Assembly (NCBI GenBank): GCA_016793525.1
Contig: JAEUJT010000156.1
Span: 1-7,400 of the forward strand
Direction of reading: 5' to 3'
Source of the DNA: Archangium sp.
Lineage (GTDB): Bacteria > Myxococcota > Myxococcia > Myxococcales > Myxococcaceae
DNA length: 7,400 nt
Positions 1 through 6,791 of the stretch are shown one piece after another; within the stretch, counting starts at the first letter, position 1; each line of letters starts with the position of its first letter. Made by a program: the position numbers and the translations under genes. The notes under the pieces were generated by a model. The model worked only from the letters and a program-made list of their open reading frames with translations. It made no database searches and was not told the origin of the DNA.

Positions 1-1078
1 AGGGCTGGCCTTTCCAGTCGGTGAGCTCGTCGGGCACCTCGCCGTCCATGCCCTCCCACCACACGCAGTTGTCTTTCGTCACCGCCACGTTGGTGAAGAT
101 GGTGTTCTTCTCGATGGTCTTCATCGCGTTCGGGTTCGACTGCCAGTTCGTGCCCGGCGCGACACCGAAGTACCCATTCTCGGGGTTGACCGCCCAGAGC
201 CGGCCGTCGCTGCCGACGCGCAGCCAGGCGATGTCGTCGCCCACGGTGTAGACCTTCCACCCGTTGAAGCGCTTGGGGGGAATCATCATCGCGAAGTTGG
301 TCTTGCCGCAGGCGCTGGGGAACGCCGCCGCCACGTAGGTGGTCTGCCCGTCGGGGTCTTCGACGCCGAGAATGAGCATGTGTTCGGCGAGCCAGCCCTC
401 TTTCTGACCCAGGGCGCTGCCGATGCGCAGGGCGAGGCACTTCTTGCCCAGCAGCGCGTTGCCGCCGTACCCAGAGCCAAATGACCAAATCGCGTTGTCT
501 TCAGGGAAGTGGCAGATGTAGCGGCGGTCGGGGTTGAGGTCGCCCGTGCAGTGCAGGCCCTTGTTGAAGTTGCCCGAGGCGCCGAGCATGTCGAGCGCCG
601 GCTTGCCCATGCGGGTCATGATGCCCATGTTGAGCGCGACGTAGACGCTGTCGGTGAGCTCGATGCCGATTTTCGAGTGCTCCGAGCCGAGCGGCCCCAT
701 CACGTACGGCACCACGTACATGGTGCGGCCCTTCATCGAGCCAGCAAACAGGCCCTTGAGCTTGGCGTAGGCCTCGTCAGGGGCCATCCAGTTGTTGGTG
801 GGGCCGGCGTCGTCTTTCTTCGGGGTGCAGATGAAGGTGAGGTGCTCGACCCGCGCGACGTCGTTTTGGTTGGAGCGGTGCAAATAACAGCCTGGGTGCT
901 TCTGGGGGTTCAGCGGCATCAAGATGCCCTTCGACACCGCGAACTCGGTCAGGCGCTTGCGCTCTTCTTCCGACCCGTCGCACCACGCCACGGCGTCGGG
1001 CGTGCAGAGCGCCACCATCTGGGTGACCCAGTCGAGGAGGGCGGTATTCGAGGTCAGGGCGGTGCTGACTGAAGGCAT
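1..1078 (-). CDS. pckG: Phosphoenolpyruvate carboxykinase (GTP), N-terminal 359 residues, truncated by window edge
   Basis: Cytosolic enzyme that interconverts oxaloacetate + GTP with PEP + CO2 + GDP, the entry step of gluconeogenesis. Translating the minus strand from the ATG at 1078-1076 gives 359 uninterrupted codons ending at base 2, about 60% of the usual ~600-residue family length. Visible motifs: the [12 protein letters not shown] segment near residue 118; [14 protein letters not shown] at 200-213, with a Mn-ligand lysine (K213); AEHMLILG with the Mn-ligand H233; the P-loop FPSACGKTN at 253-261, with the family's hyper-reactive C257; and VGDDIAWLR at 279-287, with metal ligand D282. 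These match GTP-type rather than ATP-type (pckA) enzymes. The start is supported by an AGGAG 9 nt upstream. It is transcribed divergently from the histidine kinase gene. All catalytic residues visible in this part are intact, so identification is very secure; only the C-terminal third is unseen. Confidence 0.97.
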   Translation of the reverse strand, partial: MPSVSTALTSNTALLDWVTQMVALCTPDAVAWCDGSEEERKRLTEFAVSKGILMPLNPQKHPGCYLHRSNQNDVARVEHLTFICTPKKDDAGPTNNWMAPDEAYAKLKGLFAGSMKGRTMYVVPYVMGPLGSEHSKIGIELTDSVYVALNMGIMTRMGKPALDMLGASGNFNKGLHCTGDLNPDRRYICHFPEDNAIWSFGSGYGGNALLGKKCLALRIGSALGQKEGWLAEHMLILGVEDPDGQTTYVAAAFPSACGKTNFAMMIPPKRFNGWKVYTVGDDIAWLRVGSDGRLWAVNPENGYFGVAPGTNWQSNPNAMKTIEKNTIFTNVAVTKDNCVWWEGMDGEVPDELTDWKGQP

Positions 1079-1087
1079 GTGGAAGGG

Positions 1088-1092
1088 CTCCT
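1088..1092 (-). promoter_or_regulatory. Ribosome binding site of pckG
   Basis: On the minus strand AGGAG lies 9 nt before the ATG at 1078. A second purine-rich stretch is not needed. This site fixes the pckG start. Confidence 0.7.
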
Positions 1093-1140
1093 GGGAGGAG
1101 GTATCGCGCGCGTGCTTCGCACCCCGCACACCGTCGACGC

Positions 1141-1148
1141 AAGCGCTT
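1141..1148. promoter_or_regulatory. AAGCGCTT palindrome, possible LacI/GalR-type operator core upstream of pckG
   Basis: A perfect 8-bp palindrome, AAGCGCTT, lies 63 bp upstream of the pckG start. The core resembles the centre of LacI/GalR-family operators (AA-N-CG-N-TT around a central CpG). The flanking bases (CGC on the left, TAC on the right) match the wider family consensus poorly. A palindrome this short can occur by chance in GC-rich DNA, so this is only a candidate. Confidence 0.2.
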
Positions 1149-1168
1149 TACATTCATCGGCGGCATCA

Positions 1169-1196
1169 GCACGGCTCGTGCAAGACGCGTCGCGTC
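1169..1196. repeat. Two adjacent 13-bp dyads in the pckG/kinase intergenic region
   Basis: GCACG-GCT-CGTGC occupies 1169-1181 and GACGCG-T-CGCGTC occupies 1184-1196. Both are perfect inverted repeats of total length 13, separated by only 2 bp. Their placement in a divergent promoter region would suit operator sites for a dimeric regulator, or small cruciform or RNA hairpins in the pckG leader. The two arms differ in sequence, so they are not two copies of one site. Confidence 0.35.
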
Positions 1197-1267
1197 AGAC
1201 CCCTGGGTATTCGTTACCTCATTCGACGGGCGGCACGCCTCGGGTACAACACTGGCTTTCCTGTCGC

Positions 1268-1273
1268 AGGGGG
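1268..1273 (+). promoter_or_regulatory. Ribosome binding site of the PAS histidine kinase (decides a GTG start)
   Basis: AGGGGG lies 10 nt before the GTG at 1284. It is the best purine-rich site near the beginning of the recognisable PAS domain. It favours GTG 1284 over the upstream in-frame ATGs at 924 and 1077, which lie within or touching divergent pckG. Confidence 0.45.
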
Positions 1274-1283
1274 CCCGCCGACC

Positions 1284-2786
1284 GTGCCGTCACCGAAAGA
1301 CACCACAGCGCCCCTTGGGGCCAATGGTTCGGTGTCTTCGCGCCCGTACGACGCCGCGAGCCTCGGAGGGGCGTCGATCGAGGTGTTGGATCACCTGCTC
1401 GAGGGCTGCCAGATCATCTCCCCCGAGTTCCGGTACCTGTACGTGAACGACCTGGCGGTGAAGCAGGCGCACCGGCCGCGCAGCGAGCTCATCGGCCAGA
1501 CGATGATGGCCTGCTACCCGGGCATCGAGGCCACGCCGATGTTCGCCGCGCTCTCGCGCTCGATGCGAGAGCGGGTGGCCGACCACTTCGAGAACGAATT
1601 CACCTTCGGCGACGGGCGGAAGCTGGTGTTCGACCTCCGGTTTCTCCCGGTGCCGCAGGGGGTGTGCGTGCTGTCGCTCGACATCACCGCGCGGCGGCAG
1701 CAGCTCGCGGCCATCGTTTCGGACTCCGCCGATGCCATCATCGGCTGCCGGCCCGACGGCCTGGTCACCAGCTGGAACAAGAGCGCCGAGCGCATCTTCG
1801 GGCACCCGGCATCTGACATGGTGGGCCGCTTCCTCGGGCAGGTGTTGCCGGTGCGCGCTGGGCCCGACACCGACCTGGTGGCGCGGGTGCTGGCCGGCGA
1901 ACACGTGCTCAACCACGAGGCCGTCGGCCGCCACCGCGACGGGCGGGCCATCGACGTCACCGTGACGCTGTCGCAGGTGTCCGACTCGGTGGGTGGGGTG
2001 GCCGGCGTCTCGGCCATCGTGCGCGACAACACCGAGCTGCGCCGGGCCCACGAGCGCGAAGTCACCGCGCGCGAGACGGCCGAGGCCGCCAACCGCGAGC
2101 TCGAGGCCTTCAGCTACTCGGTGGCGCACGACCTGCGCGCGCCCCTGCGCAGCATCGACGGCTTCAGCCAGGCCCTGCTCGAAGACTACGGCCCGCAGCT
2201 CGATGACGGCGGCCGCAAGTACCTGCGCTTCGTGCGCGAGTCGGCGCAGCTGATGGCCAAGCTCATCGACGACATGCTCATGCTGTCGCGGGTGACGCGG
2301 GCCGAGCTGGTGCGCGAGCCGGTCGACCTCTCGGCGCTGGCGAAGACGACCATCTCGCGCCTCCGTCGCGCCACGCCGGGCCGCGTGGTGGAGGTGACCA
2401 TCGAAGACGGTCTGGTGGTGTCTGGCGACGCGCGGCTGCTGGCGGTGGTGGTCGACAACCTGCTCGGCAACGCGTGGAAATTCACCGGCAAGACGGCCGC
2501 GCCGCACATCTTCTTCGGCCGGGCAGCGGGCTCACCGGCCCAGGCCTTTGGCCAGCGCGCCTACGAGGTGCGCGACAACGGGGCGGGCTTCGACATGGCC
2601 TTCGCCAAGAAGCTGTTCGGCGCGTTCCAGCGGCTCCACGGCGTCGATGAGTTCGACGGCACTGGCATCGGTTTGGCGACGGTGCAGCGCATCGTGCTCC
2701 GCCACGGCGGTCGAACGTGGGCCGACGCCGAGGTGGGCCGCGGCGCGTCAATCGCGTTTTCACTGGGAGAGGACGCTTCACGATGA
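1284..2786 (+). CDS. Soluble PAS-PAS sensor histidine kinase (phytochrome-like kinase core)
   Basis: Predicted 500-residue cytosolic kinase that would autophosphorylate and pass phosphate to a receiver domain; no membrane segment or signal peptide is visible. Domains in order: PAS 1 at about 31-135 (LLEGCQIISPEFRYLYVND to LSLDITAR); PAS 2 at about 141-255 (SADAIIGCRPDGLVTSWN to SAIVRDNTELRR); a short charged helical linker at 251-275; HisKA with H-box SYSVAHDLRAPLRS and phosphoacceptor H282; HATPase with N-box DNLLGNAWKF (391-400), G1 box DNGAGFDM (431-438) and G2 box GTGIGLATVQRIV (459-471). The SYSVAHDLRAPLR H-box is typical of Cph1-type kinases, which often partner Rcp1-like receivers, exactly what the next gene encodes. 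No chromophore or cofactor site was recognised, so the PAS ligand is unknown. The start is GTG 1284 with an AGGGGG site; a slightly different start would not affect the domains. Confidence 0.92.
   Translation: MPSPKDTTAPLGANGSVSSRPYDAASLGGASIEVLDHLLEGCQIISPEFRYLYVNDLAVKQAHRPRSELIGQTMMACYPGIEATPMFAALSRSMRERVADHFENEFTFGDGRKLVFDLRFLPVPQGVCVLSLDITARRQQLAAIVSDSADAIIGCRPDGLVTSWNKSAERIFGHPASDMVGRFLGQVLPVRAGPDTDLVARVLAGEHVLNHEAVGRHRDGRAIDVTVTLSQVSDSVGGVAGVSAIVRDNTELRRAHEREVTARETAEAANRELEAFSYSVAHDLRAPLRSIDGFSQALLEDYGPQLDDGGRKYLRFVRESAQLMAKLIDDMLMLSRVTRAELVREPVDLSALAKTTISRLRRATPGRVVEVTIEDGLVVSGDARLLAVVVDNLLGNAWKFTGKTAAPHIFFGRAAGSPAQAFGQRAYEVRDNGAGFDMAFAKKLFGAFQRLHGVDEFDGTGIGLATVQRIVLRHGGRTWADAEVGRGASIAFSLGEDASR
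2765..2773 (+). promoter_or_regulatory. Ribosome binding site of the response regulator, inside the kinase gene
   Basis: GGGAGAGGA lies 9 nt before the ATG at 2783 and within the last codons of the upstream kinase. It selects this ATG over an in-frame ATG at 2717, which would only add a basic, non-conserved extension. Confidence 0.7.
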
Positions 2787-3256
2787 CATCGGCTTTGCCC
2801 CCCGAGGCGCACGAGCTTCTGCTCGTCGAAGACAACCCGCGCGACGTCGAGCTGACGCTGCGGGCCCTCAAGAAGGGCAACATCGCCAACCCGGTGGCGG
2901 TGGCGCGCGACGGGGTCGAGGCGCTCGACTACCTGTTCTGTCGCGGGGCGCACGCGGGGCGAAAGGGCACCAACCCGCCGCTCGTGCTGCTCGACCTGAA
3001 GCTGCCCAAGCTCGACGGGCACGAAGTGCTGCGCTCGCTGCGCGCCGACCCCCGCACCAAACACGTGCCGGTGGTGATGCTGACCTCGTCGGTCGAAGAG
3101 CAAGACCTGCTGCGCGGGTACGACCTGGGCGTCAACAGCTACGTGCGCAAGCCCGTCGACTTCACGCAGTTTTCTGAGGCCGTGCGGCAACTGGGTCTCT
3201 ACTGGCTGGTGATGAATGTCGTCGCCCCGTCGAAGGGAGGAGCTGCGTCGCCATGA
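2783..3256 (+). CDS. Single-domain response regulator, Rcp1-like
   Basis: A 157-residue stand-alone receiver (REC) protein that should accept phosphate from a partner kinase and either transfer it on or act by protein contact. Visible REC signature: acidic pair E16/D17 in LLVEDNPRD, phosphoacceptor D71 in LVLLDLKLPKLDG, switch residue T101 in VVMLTSS, and K123 in YVRKPVDF. The stretch DGVEALDYLFCRG and the long loop before the phosphoacceptor strand are typical of Rcp1-type partners of phytochrome-like kinases. The protein ends soon after the receiver fold, with no DNA-binding or enzymatic domain. Its ATG overlaps the stop of the PAS kinase (ATGA, 2783-2786) and its own stop overlaps the hybrid kinase start, implying translational coupling and a shared transcript. 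All key residues are intact. Confidence 0.93.
   Translation: MTSALPPEAHELLLVEDNPRDVELTLRALKKGNIANPVAVARDGVEALDYLFCRGAHAGRKGTNPPLVLLDLKLPKLDGHEVLRSLRADPRTKHVPVVMLTSSVEEQDLLRGYDLGVNSYVRKPVDFTQFSEAVRQLGLYWLVMNVVAPSKGGAASP
3233..3242 (+). promoter_or_regulatory. Ribosome binding site of the hybrid kinase
   Basis: AAGGGAGGAG, one of the strongest Shine-Dalgarno matches in the window, lies 10 nt before the ATG at 3253 and inside the 3' end of the response regulator gene. Confidence 0.75.
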
Positions 3257-4851
3257 GCAAGCCACTTCGGGTCCTCATCATCGAAGACGTCGAGTCTGAC
3301 GCCGAGCTGCTCGTCCGCGAGCTCAAGCTGGGCGGGTACAAGCCCACGTGGGAGCGAGTGGAGACGCTCGACGCGCTCAAAGCCGCCATCACCGGCGGCC
3401 AGAAGTGGGACGTCATCGTGTCCGACTACTCTGGGCCGCGCTTCAGTGCCCCGGCGGCGCTCAAGGTGGTGCGCGACACCGGTACCGACGTTCCGTTCAT
3501 CATCGTCTCCGGTACCGTGGGCGAGGAGACCGCGGTCGAGGCGATGCGGGCCGGCGCCAACGACTTCATGGTGAAGGGCAAATACGCGCGCCTCATCGCC
3601 GCCATCGAGCGCGAGCGCCGCGACGTCGGCCTGCGGGCCGAGCAGCAGTCGATGCGGGAACAGCTGCTGGTGTCAGACCGGCTGGCCTCCATTGGCGCGC
3701 TGGCGGCCGGCGTGGCCCACGAGATCAACAACCCGCTCGCGGCGCTGATGGCGAACCTCGACGTGGTGCTGCAAGACCTCGGCAGCTTGCTGTTGACGAT
3801 GAAGGCATCCGACGCGGCGCCAGCGGTGACCGAGCTGCTGCCTCGGGTGCTCGAGCTCGACGAGCCGCTGCGCGACGCGCGTGAGTCGGCCGACCGGGTG
3901 CGGCTCATCGTGCGCGACCTGAAGGTGCTGTCGCGGGGCGACGAAGAGAAGCGCGGGCCGGTCGACGTCAAACATGTCATCGAGTCGTCGCTGCGCATGG
4001 CCCGCAACGAGATTCGCCACCGCGCCAAGCTGGTCACCGACTTCGCCGACGTGCCGGCGGTGTTCGGCAACGACGCCCGCCTGGGGCAGGTGTTCTTGAA
4101 TCTGGTGATGAATGCGGCGCAGGCGGTGCCGGAGGGCCGCGCCAACGAGAACGAGATTCGCGTCAGCACCAAGCGCGACGGCCCCGACTGGGTGGTGGTC
4201 GAGGTGAAAGACAGCGGCGTCGGCATTCCCGAGGCGGTGCTGGGTCGCATCTTCGACCCGTTCTTCAGCACCAAGCCCATCGGCGTCGGCACGGGGCTGG
4301 GTCTGGCCATCTGCCAGCGCATCGTGCATTCGCTCAACGGGCGGCTGCTGGTGGAGAGCGAAGTTGGCCGAGGCACCACGTTCCGCGTGGTGTTGCCGGT
4401 GGCGCCCGATGACGACACCGAAGAGGTCGAGATCGAGCCGATGCTGACGCCGACGCGCCGGGCGACCATCTTGTTGGTCGACGACGAGCGGTTGTTGGGG
4501 GTCGCGCTGCGGCGCGCGCTGCAACACGAGCACGACGTGACGGTGGTGACCGATGTCCGCGAGGCGCTCGACCGGCTGCGGGCGGGCGCGCGCTTCGACA
4601 TCATTCTCACCGACGTGATGATGCCCCACCAGACCGGCGCCGACCTCTACGCCGAGCTGACTCGTCTGGCCCCAGATCAAGCGGCGCGGGTGGTCTTCAT
4701 CACCGGAGGGGCCTTCACCAGCGTGGCGCGCGACTTCCTCGGGCAGGTGCCCAACCTGCGCTTGGAGAAGCCGTTCGAGCTGTCGGAGCTGCGAGGGGTC
4801 ATCGCGCGGGTGGTCGACGGCACGCCGAGCGCCGTACATCGGCTCAGCTAA
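3253..4851 (+). CDS. Hybrid histidine kinase, REC-HisKA-HATPase-REC
   Basis: A 532-residue soluble kinase with receivers at both ends. The N-terminal REC, about 5-120, has acidic residues E11/D12, likely phosphoacceptor D58 in VIVSDYSGPRF, S86 in IIVSGT and K108 in DFMVKGK. HisKA has H156 in GVAHEINNPLAAL. The linker between the two DHp helices (about 176-205) is longer than usual, a form I associate with myxobacterial kinases. HATPase: N-box NLVMNAAQA (283-291), G1 KDSGVGIP (319-326), IFDPFFSTK (333-341) and G2 GTGLGLAICQRIV (346-358). The C-terminal REC, about 404-522, has D410/D411, phosphoacceptor D454 in ILTDVMMP, T484 and K506 in LEKPF. There is no sensory PAS domain or membrane segment, so input probably arrives through the N-terminal receiver, plausibly from the upstream kinase. 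It overlaps the response regulator by ATGA (3253-3256). No HPt or output domain is present. All catalytic residues look intact. Confidence 0.94.
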   Translation: MSKPLRVLIIEDVESDAELLVRELKLGGYKPTWERVETLDALKAAITGGQKWDVIVSDYSGPRFSAPAALKVVRDTGTDVPFIIVSGTVGEETAVEAMRAGANDFMVKGKYARLIAAIERERRDVGLRAEQQSMREQLLVSDRLASIGALAAGVAHEINNPLAALMANLDVVLQDLGSLLLTMKASDAAPAVTELLPRVLELDEPLRDARESADRVRLIVRDLKVLSRGDEEKRGPVDVKHVIESSLRMARNEIRHRAKLVTDFADVPAVFGNDARLGQVFLNLVMNAAQAVPEGRANENEIRVSTKRDGPDWVVVEVKDSGVGIPEAVLGRIFDPFFSTKPIGVGTGLGLAICQRIVHSLNGRLLVESEVGRGTTFRVVLPVAPDDDTEEVEIEPMLTPTRRATILLVDDERLLGVALRRALQHEHDVTVVTDVREALDRLRAGARFDIILTDVMMPHQTGADLYAELTRLAPDQAARVVFITGGAFTSVARDFLGQVPNLRLEKPFELSELRGVIARVVDGTPSAVHRLS

Positions 4852-4880
4852 CCCTGGGCGGTGGGCGCGCGAGGGTTAGC
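4847..4880. terminator. Perfect 9-bp inverted repeat between convergent genes, candidate bidirectional terminator
   Basis: GCTAACCCT (4847-4855) and AGGGTTAGC (4872-4880) are exact reverse complements around a 16-nt G-rich loop. The left arm contains the TAA of the hybrid kinase and the right arm contains the reversed TAA of rnhA, so the repeat spans the whole convergent junction. No T-tract follows on either strand. It may work as a weak, factor-assisted or bidirectional terminator or as an RNA 3'-end protector. The symmetry is seen directly; the function is inferred. Confidence 0.5.
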
Positions 4881-5325
4881 GCGTCGTCGACTGCAGCAGC
4901 AGCAGCCCGCGGTTGGCCAAGGCGTCGGCGCGCTCGTTCTCGACGTGGCCGGCGTGGCCTTTGACCCAGCGCCACTCCACGGTGTGCCGCGCGGTGGCGC
5001 GCTCGAGGGCCTGCCAGAGGTCGACGTTTTTCACCGGCTGCTTCGAGGCGGTGAGCCAGCCCTTCGCCTTCCACGCGTGGATCCACTTCGAGATGCCCTG
5101 CATCACGTAGGTGGAGTCGGTGAACACGCAGACCGATGTCGGCCGGGTCAACGCCTCGAGCGCCGAGATGACGGCCTGCAGCTCCATGCGGTTGTTGGTG
5201 GTGTGGGCCTCGCCGCCGCACAGCTCTTTCTCTGTGTCGCCCCAGCGCAGCAGCACACCCCAGCCGCCGGGCCCTGGGTTCCCTTTGCACGCACCGTCCG
5301 TGAAGGCTTCGACCTGCTGAGTCAT
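4876..5325 (-). CDS. rnhA: Ribonuclease HI
   Basis: Endonuclease that cleaves the RNA strand of RNA-DNA hybrids (R-loops, primers) in the cytoplasm using two divalent metals. The 149-residue product keeps the Escherichia coli numbering exactly: D10 in [19 protein letters not shown]48 in TTNNRMEL, D70 in VFTDSTYV, H124 in WVKGHAGH and D134 in NERADALA. The basic handle region ([10 protein letters not shown], then [10 protein letters not shown]) is present. It is slightly shorter than the 155-residue E. coli enzyme, ending in a LLLLQ run encoded by CTG repeats. ATG 5325 is chosen because the protein then begins [10 protein letters not shown] like its homologues, with a weak AGAAG at 5334-5338. 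An upstream TTG at 5349 would add 8 unconserved residues. It is convergent with the hybrid kinase and divergent from the lipoprotein gene. Confidence 0.97.
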   Translation of the reverse strand: MTQQVEAFTDGACKGNPGPGGWGVLLRWGDTEKELCGGEAHTTNNRMELQAVISALEALTRPTSVCVFTDSTYVMQGISKWIHAWKAKGWLTASKQPVKNVDLWQALERATARHTVEWRWVKGHAGHVENERADALANRGLLLLQSTTR

Positions 5326-5387
5326 GGGCGCCGCTTCTACCGCGCGCAAGCGTTGTTGGGGCGCGGCGTGTCGGCTACGCCGGGCGC
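5326..5387. promoter_or_regulatory. Divergent rnhA / lipoprotein intergenic region with small dyad
   Basis: This 62-bp gap must supply the upstream signals of two divergent genes. I see no convincing sigma-70 boxes and no clear Shine-Dalgarno for the GTG at 5388. A 6-bp inverted repeat, CGGCGT (5364-5369) with ACGCCG (5377-5382) around a 7-nt loop, ends 5 nt before that GTG. It could fold in the mRNA or be an operator, but such short GC dyads are common by chance. Confidence 0.3.
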
Positions 5388-6770
5388 GTGACGAGATTCG
5401 CGCTCTGTTGCCTGTGTGTTGCGGCGCTGTCGTGTACGCGCACGGTTGGGCCGCCGCGCGAGGTGTCGCTCGTCGGCGTGACGCTGCCGCTCGCGCCGAG
5501 CCCCGGCGTGCACCTGGCGGTGGAGGGCCGCGTCAACAGCCTCCCCGGCGTGGTGACGCTCGACGTGGGGTTGCCGCTCACCGTGGTGTCAGAGGCCTGC
5601 CTCCTCTCGCCGGCGTACACCGGGTCCGAGGTGGTGCTGCACGAGGCGTCTGAAGCCACGCCGCTGAAGCTCCCGTTGGCGCGGGTCGACTCGCTCGAGC
5701 TGGGGCCCATTCGCCTGCCGCCGCGGGTGGTCGCGGTGAGCGCCACCCGGCGCTGTGTGGTGCGGCTCGGGCGCGACGTGCTCTCGGGGTTGGCTCTCAA
5801 GCTCGAGCTGGAGTCGCGGCGAGTCACCTTCCTCGCGTCGCGGCCCAAGTCGGCGTGGCTCGACGACGCCGCGCCCGAAGGCAGGGAGGTGCGGGTGGTC
5901 GACCTCTCCCGGCACCCGACGCACGACTGGCCCATGGTGCCGGTGCGGGTGCGTCAGGGTGAGGCGCGGGTGACGGAGACGTTCGCCCTCACCACCCGCG
6001 AATGGGTGAGCCGCATCGTGATGCGGGGCGGGCCGCTCGGTCGCGCGCCCGACGCGCAGGTGGCCGACGAGGCGGGGGCGTCGAGCGTGGCCTTCGACGT
6101 CTTGGAGCTGGCGCCCGACTTCGGCGTGATGGGCGGCGCGCTGGTGCCGATGGCCGAGGCCGCGCCGGGCATCGACGGGCTTTTGGCGAGCGACGTGTGG
6201 GGGCGCTTCGACGCGGTGCTCGACGTGGAGGCCGACGTGCTGCTCCTCTCGCGCCCGCGCGTCGAGTTGCATGACGGCGCGCCCAGGTGCCTGGGGCGCG
6301 ACGGCTACACGGCCGACGCCTGTTTCCGCCTCCGCAGCGAAGCCACGGTGTTGGGCCTGCTGACCACCGTCACGTCGTGGCAGCCGCTCGAGGCGGGTGG
6401 GCGCGTGTACCTCGACGTCGAGGGCGTGGGTGCGCTGCCGTGCCGCATCGGCGTGTCGTTTAGCCCGGGCGCGGGAGGCCGCAGTGCGCAGCACCGCTTC
6501 CCGTGGAAACGCCTTGCCGACGCGATGCCGTGGTGCGTCGGCGCGCTGCACCAGGCGAAGTCGGCGTCGCTCGCGTTTTTTGAACGTGGCCCCCTCGAGG
6601 AGTGCCCAGGGGTATGCGGCTTCGCGGTCGACCTCCGCACCGGGCGCGTGTTGTGCGAGTGCCAAGCGGCGCCGGCCGAGGTGGGCACAGCGGTCGACCA
6701 ACGGTTCCTCGACGCGTACCGGCAGGTGCGGCACCGCGACGGGCCCGCGGAGCCGGTCGACCCCGACTGA
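5388..6770 (+). CDS. Predicted lipoprotein with two degenerate retropepsin-like (aspartyl protease-like) halves and Cys-rich C-terminus
   Basis: A 460-residue predicted exported protein; its role is not known. The GTG start gives a short signal peptide, [16 protein letters not shown], with a plausible but imperfect lipobox at C16 and one basic residue (R3). Later in-frame starts would lose the signal. Residues about 40-150 resemble a retropepsin-like unit: [13 protein letters not shown] sits where the family has D-[TS]-G, and [24 protein letters not shown] matches the usual LG-x-D-x-L closing segment. Residues about 183-290 repeat the pattern, closing with [27 protein letters not shown]. The first active-site motif reads D59-V-G; no D-[TS]-G is visible in the second, so it may be a binding rather than proteolytic protein. 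From residue 300 there are eight cysteines, including CPGVC (406-410) and CEC (423-425), suggesting disulfides outside the cytoplasm. Divergent from rnhA; no good ribosome binding site seen. The fold call is moderate, the coding call strong. Confidence 0.8.
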   Translation: MTRFALCCLCVAALSCTRTVGPPREVSLVGVTLPLAPSPGVHLAVEGRVNSLPGVVTLDVGLPLTVVSEACLLSPAYTGSEVVLHEASEATPLKLPLARVDSLELGPIRLPPRVVAVSATRRCVVRLGRDVLSGLALKLELESRRVTFLASRPKSAWLDDAAPEGREVRVVDLSRHPTHDWPMVPVRVRQGEARVTETFALTTREWVSRIVMRGGPLGRAPDAQVADEAGASSVAFDVLELAPDFGVMGGALVPMAEAAPGIDGLLASDVWGRFDAVLDVEADVLLLSRPRVELHDGAPRCLGRDGYTADACFRLRSEATVLGLLTTVTSWQPLEAGGRVYLDVEGVGALPCRIGVSFSPGAGGRSAQHRFPWKRLADAMPWCVGALHQAKSASLAFFERGPLEECPGVCGFAVDLRTGRVLCECQAAPAEVGTAVDQRFLDAYRQVRHRDGPAEPVDPD

Positions 6771-6791
6771 CGGCTTGCGGTGCGCTGAGAT

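Larger units (their letters stand above)
1079..1283. promoter_or_regulatory. Divergent intergenic region between pckG and the PAS histidine kinase
   Basis: This 205-bp stretch should hold the promoters of both divergent genes. Although plus-strand frames remain open across it, the translation here has no domain character and no good start. Weak promoter-like pairs are visible. On the plus strand, TCGACG (1223-1228) is 16 bp from TACAAC (1245-1250). On the minus strand, TTGTAC (1249-1244) is 17 bp from TCGAAT (1226-1221). Both are only partial matches to sigma-70 boxes and they overlap each other, so neither is firm. No sigma-54 type GG-N10-GC pair was recognised. Short dyads between these boxes and pckG are listed separately. 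Confidence 0.45.

Noticed and set aside
509..1072. Long plus-strand open frame opposite pckG
   Set aside because: It is antisense to a very well conserved enzyme, and its His/Val/Arg-rich translation is typical of a reversed high-GC reading frame.
924..1283. Upstream extension of the PAS kinase frame to an ATG at 924 (or the ATG at 1077)
   Set aside because: The extension runs antisense through the 5' end of pckG, has no domain character and no suitable ribosome binding site. The PAS domain begins just after GTG 1284, so the open frame is a GC-rich shadow.
1290..2507. 405-codon minus-strand open frame across the PAS kinase
   Set aside because: The translation is low-complexity His/Arg/Val-rich with no motif, while the plus strand encodes all kinase boxes.
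2717..2782. Earlier ATG at 2717 for the response regulator
   Set aside because: It adds 22 basic, unconserved residues inside the kinase gene. ATG 2783 has a strong ribosome binding site and the ATGA overlap, and matches the normal receiver start.
3426..4839. Two minus-strand open frames of nearly 400 codons opposite the hybrid kinase
   Set aside because: One is Ser/Arg/Thr-rich and the other His/Gln-rich. Both are shadow compositions, and the sense strand has complete REC, HisKA and HATPase motifs.
4892..4907. CAG/CTG trinucleotide run as a microsatellite or phase-variable tract
   Set aside because: Only four repeat units in the rnhA coding end, in frame and encoding LLLLQ. Length changes would not shift the frame.
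5326..5349. TTG start at 5349 for rnhA
   Set aside because: ATG 5325 reproduces the usual RNase HI N-terminus with the catalytic Asp at residue 10. The extra 8 residues are not family-like.
5353..5381. TTGTTG with TACGCC as a sigma-70 promoter for the lipoprotein gene
   Set aside because: The -10 box matches only at its first two bases and lies almost on the start codon, leaving no room for a normal leader.
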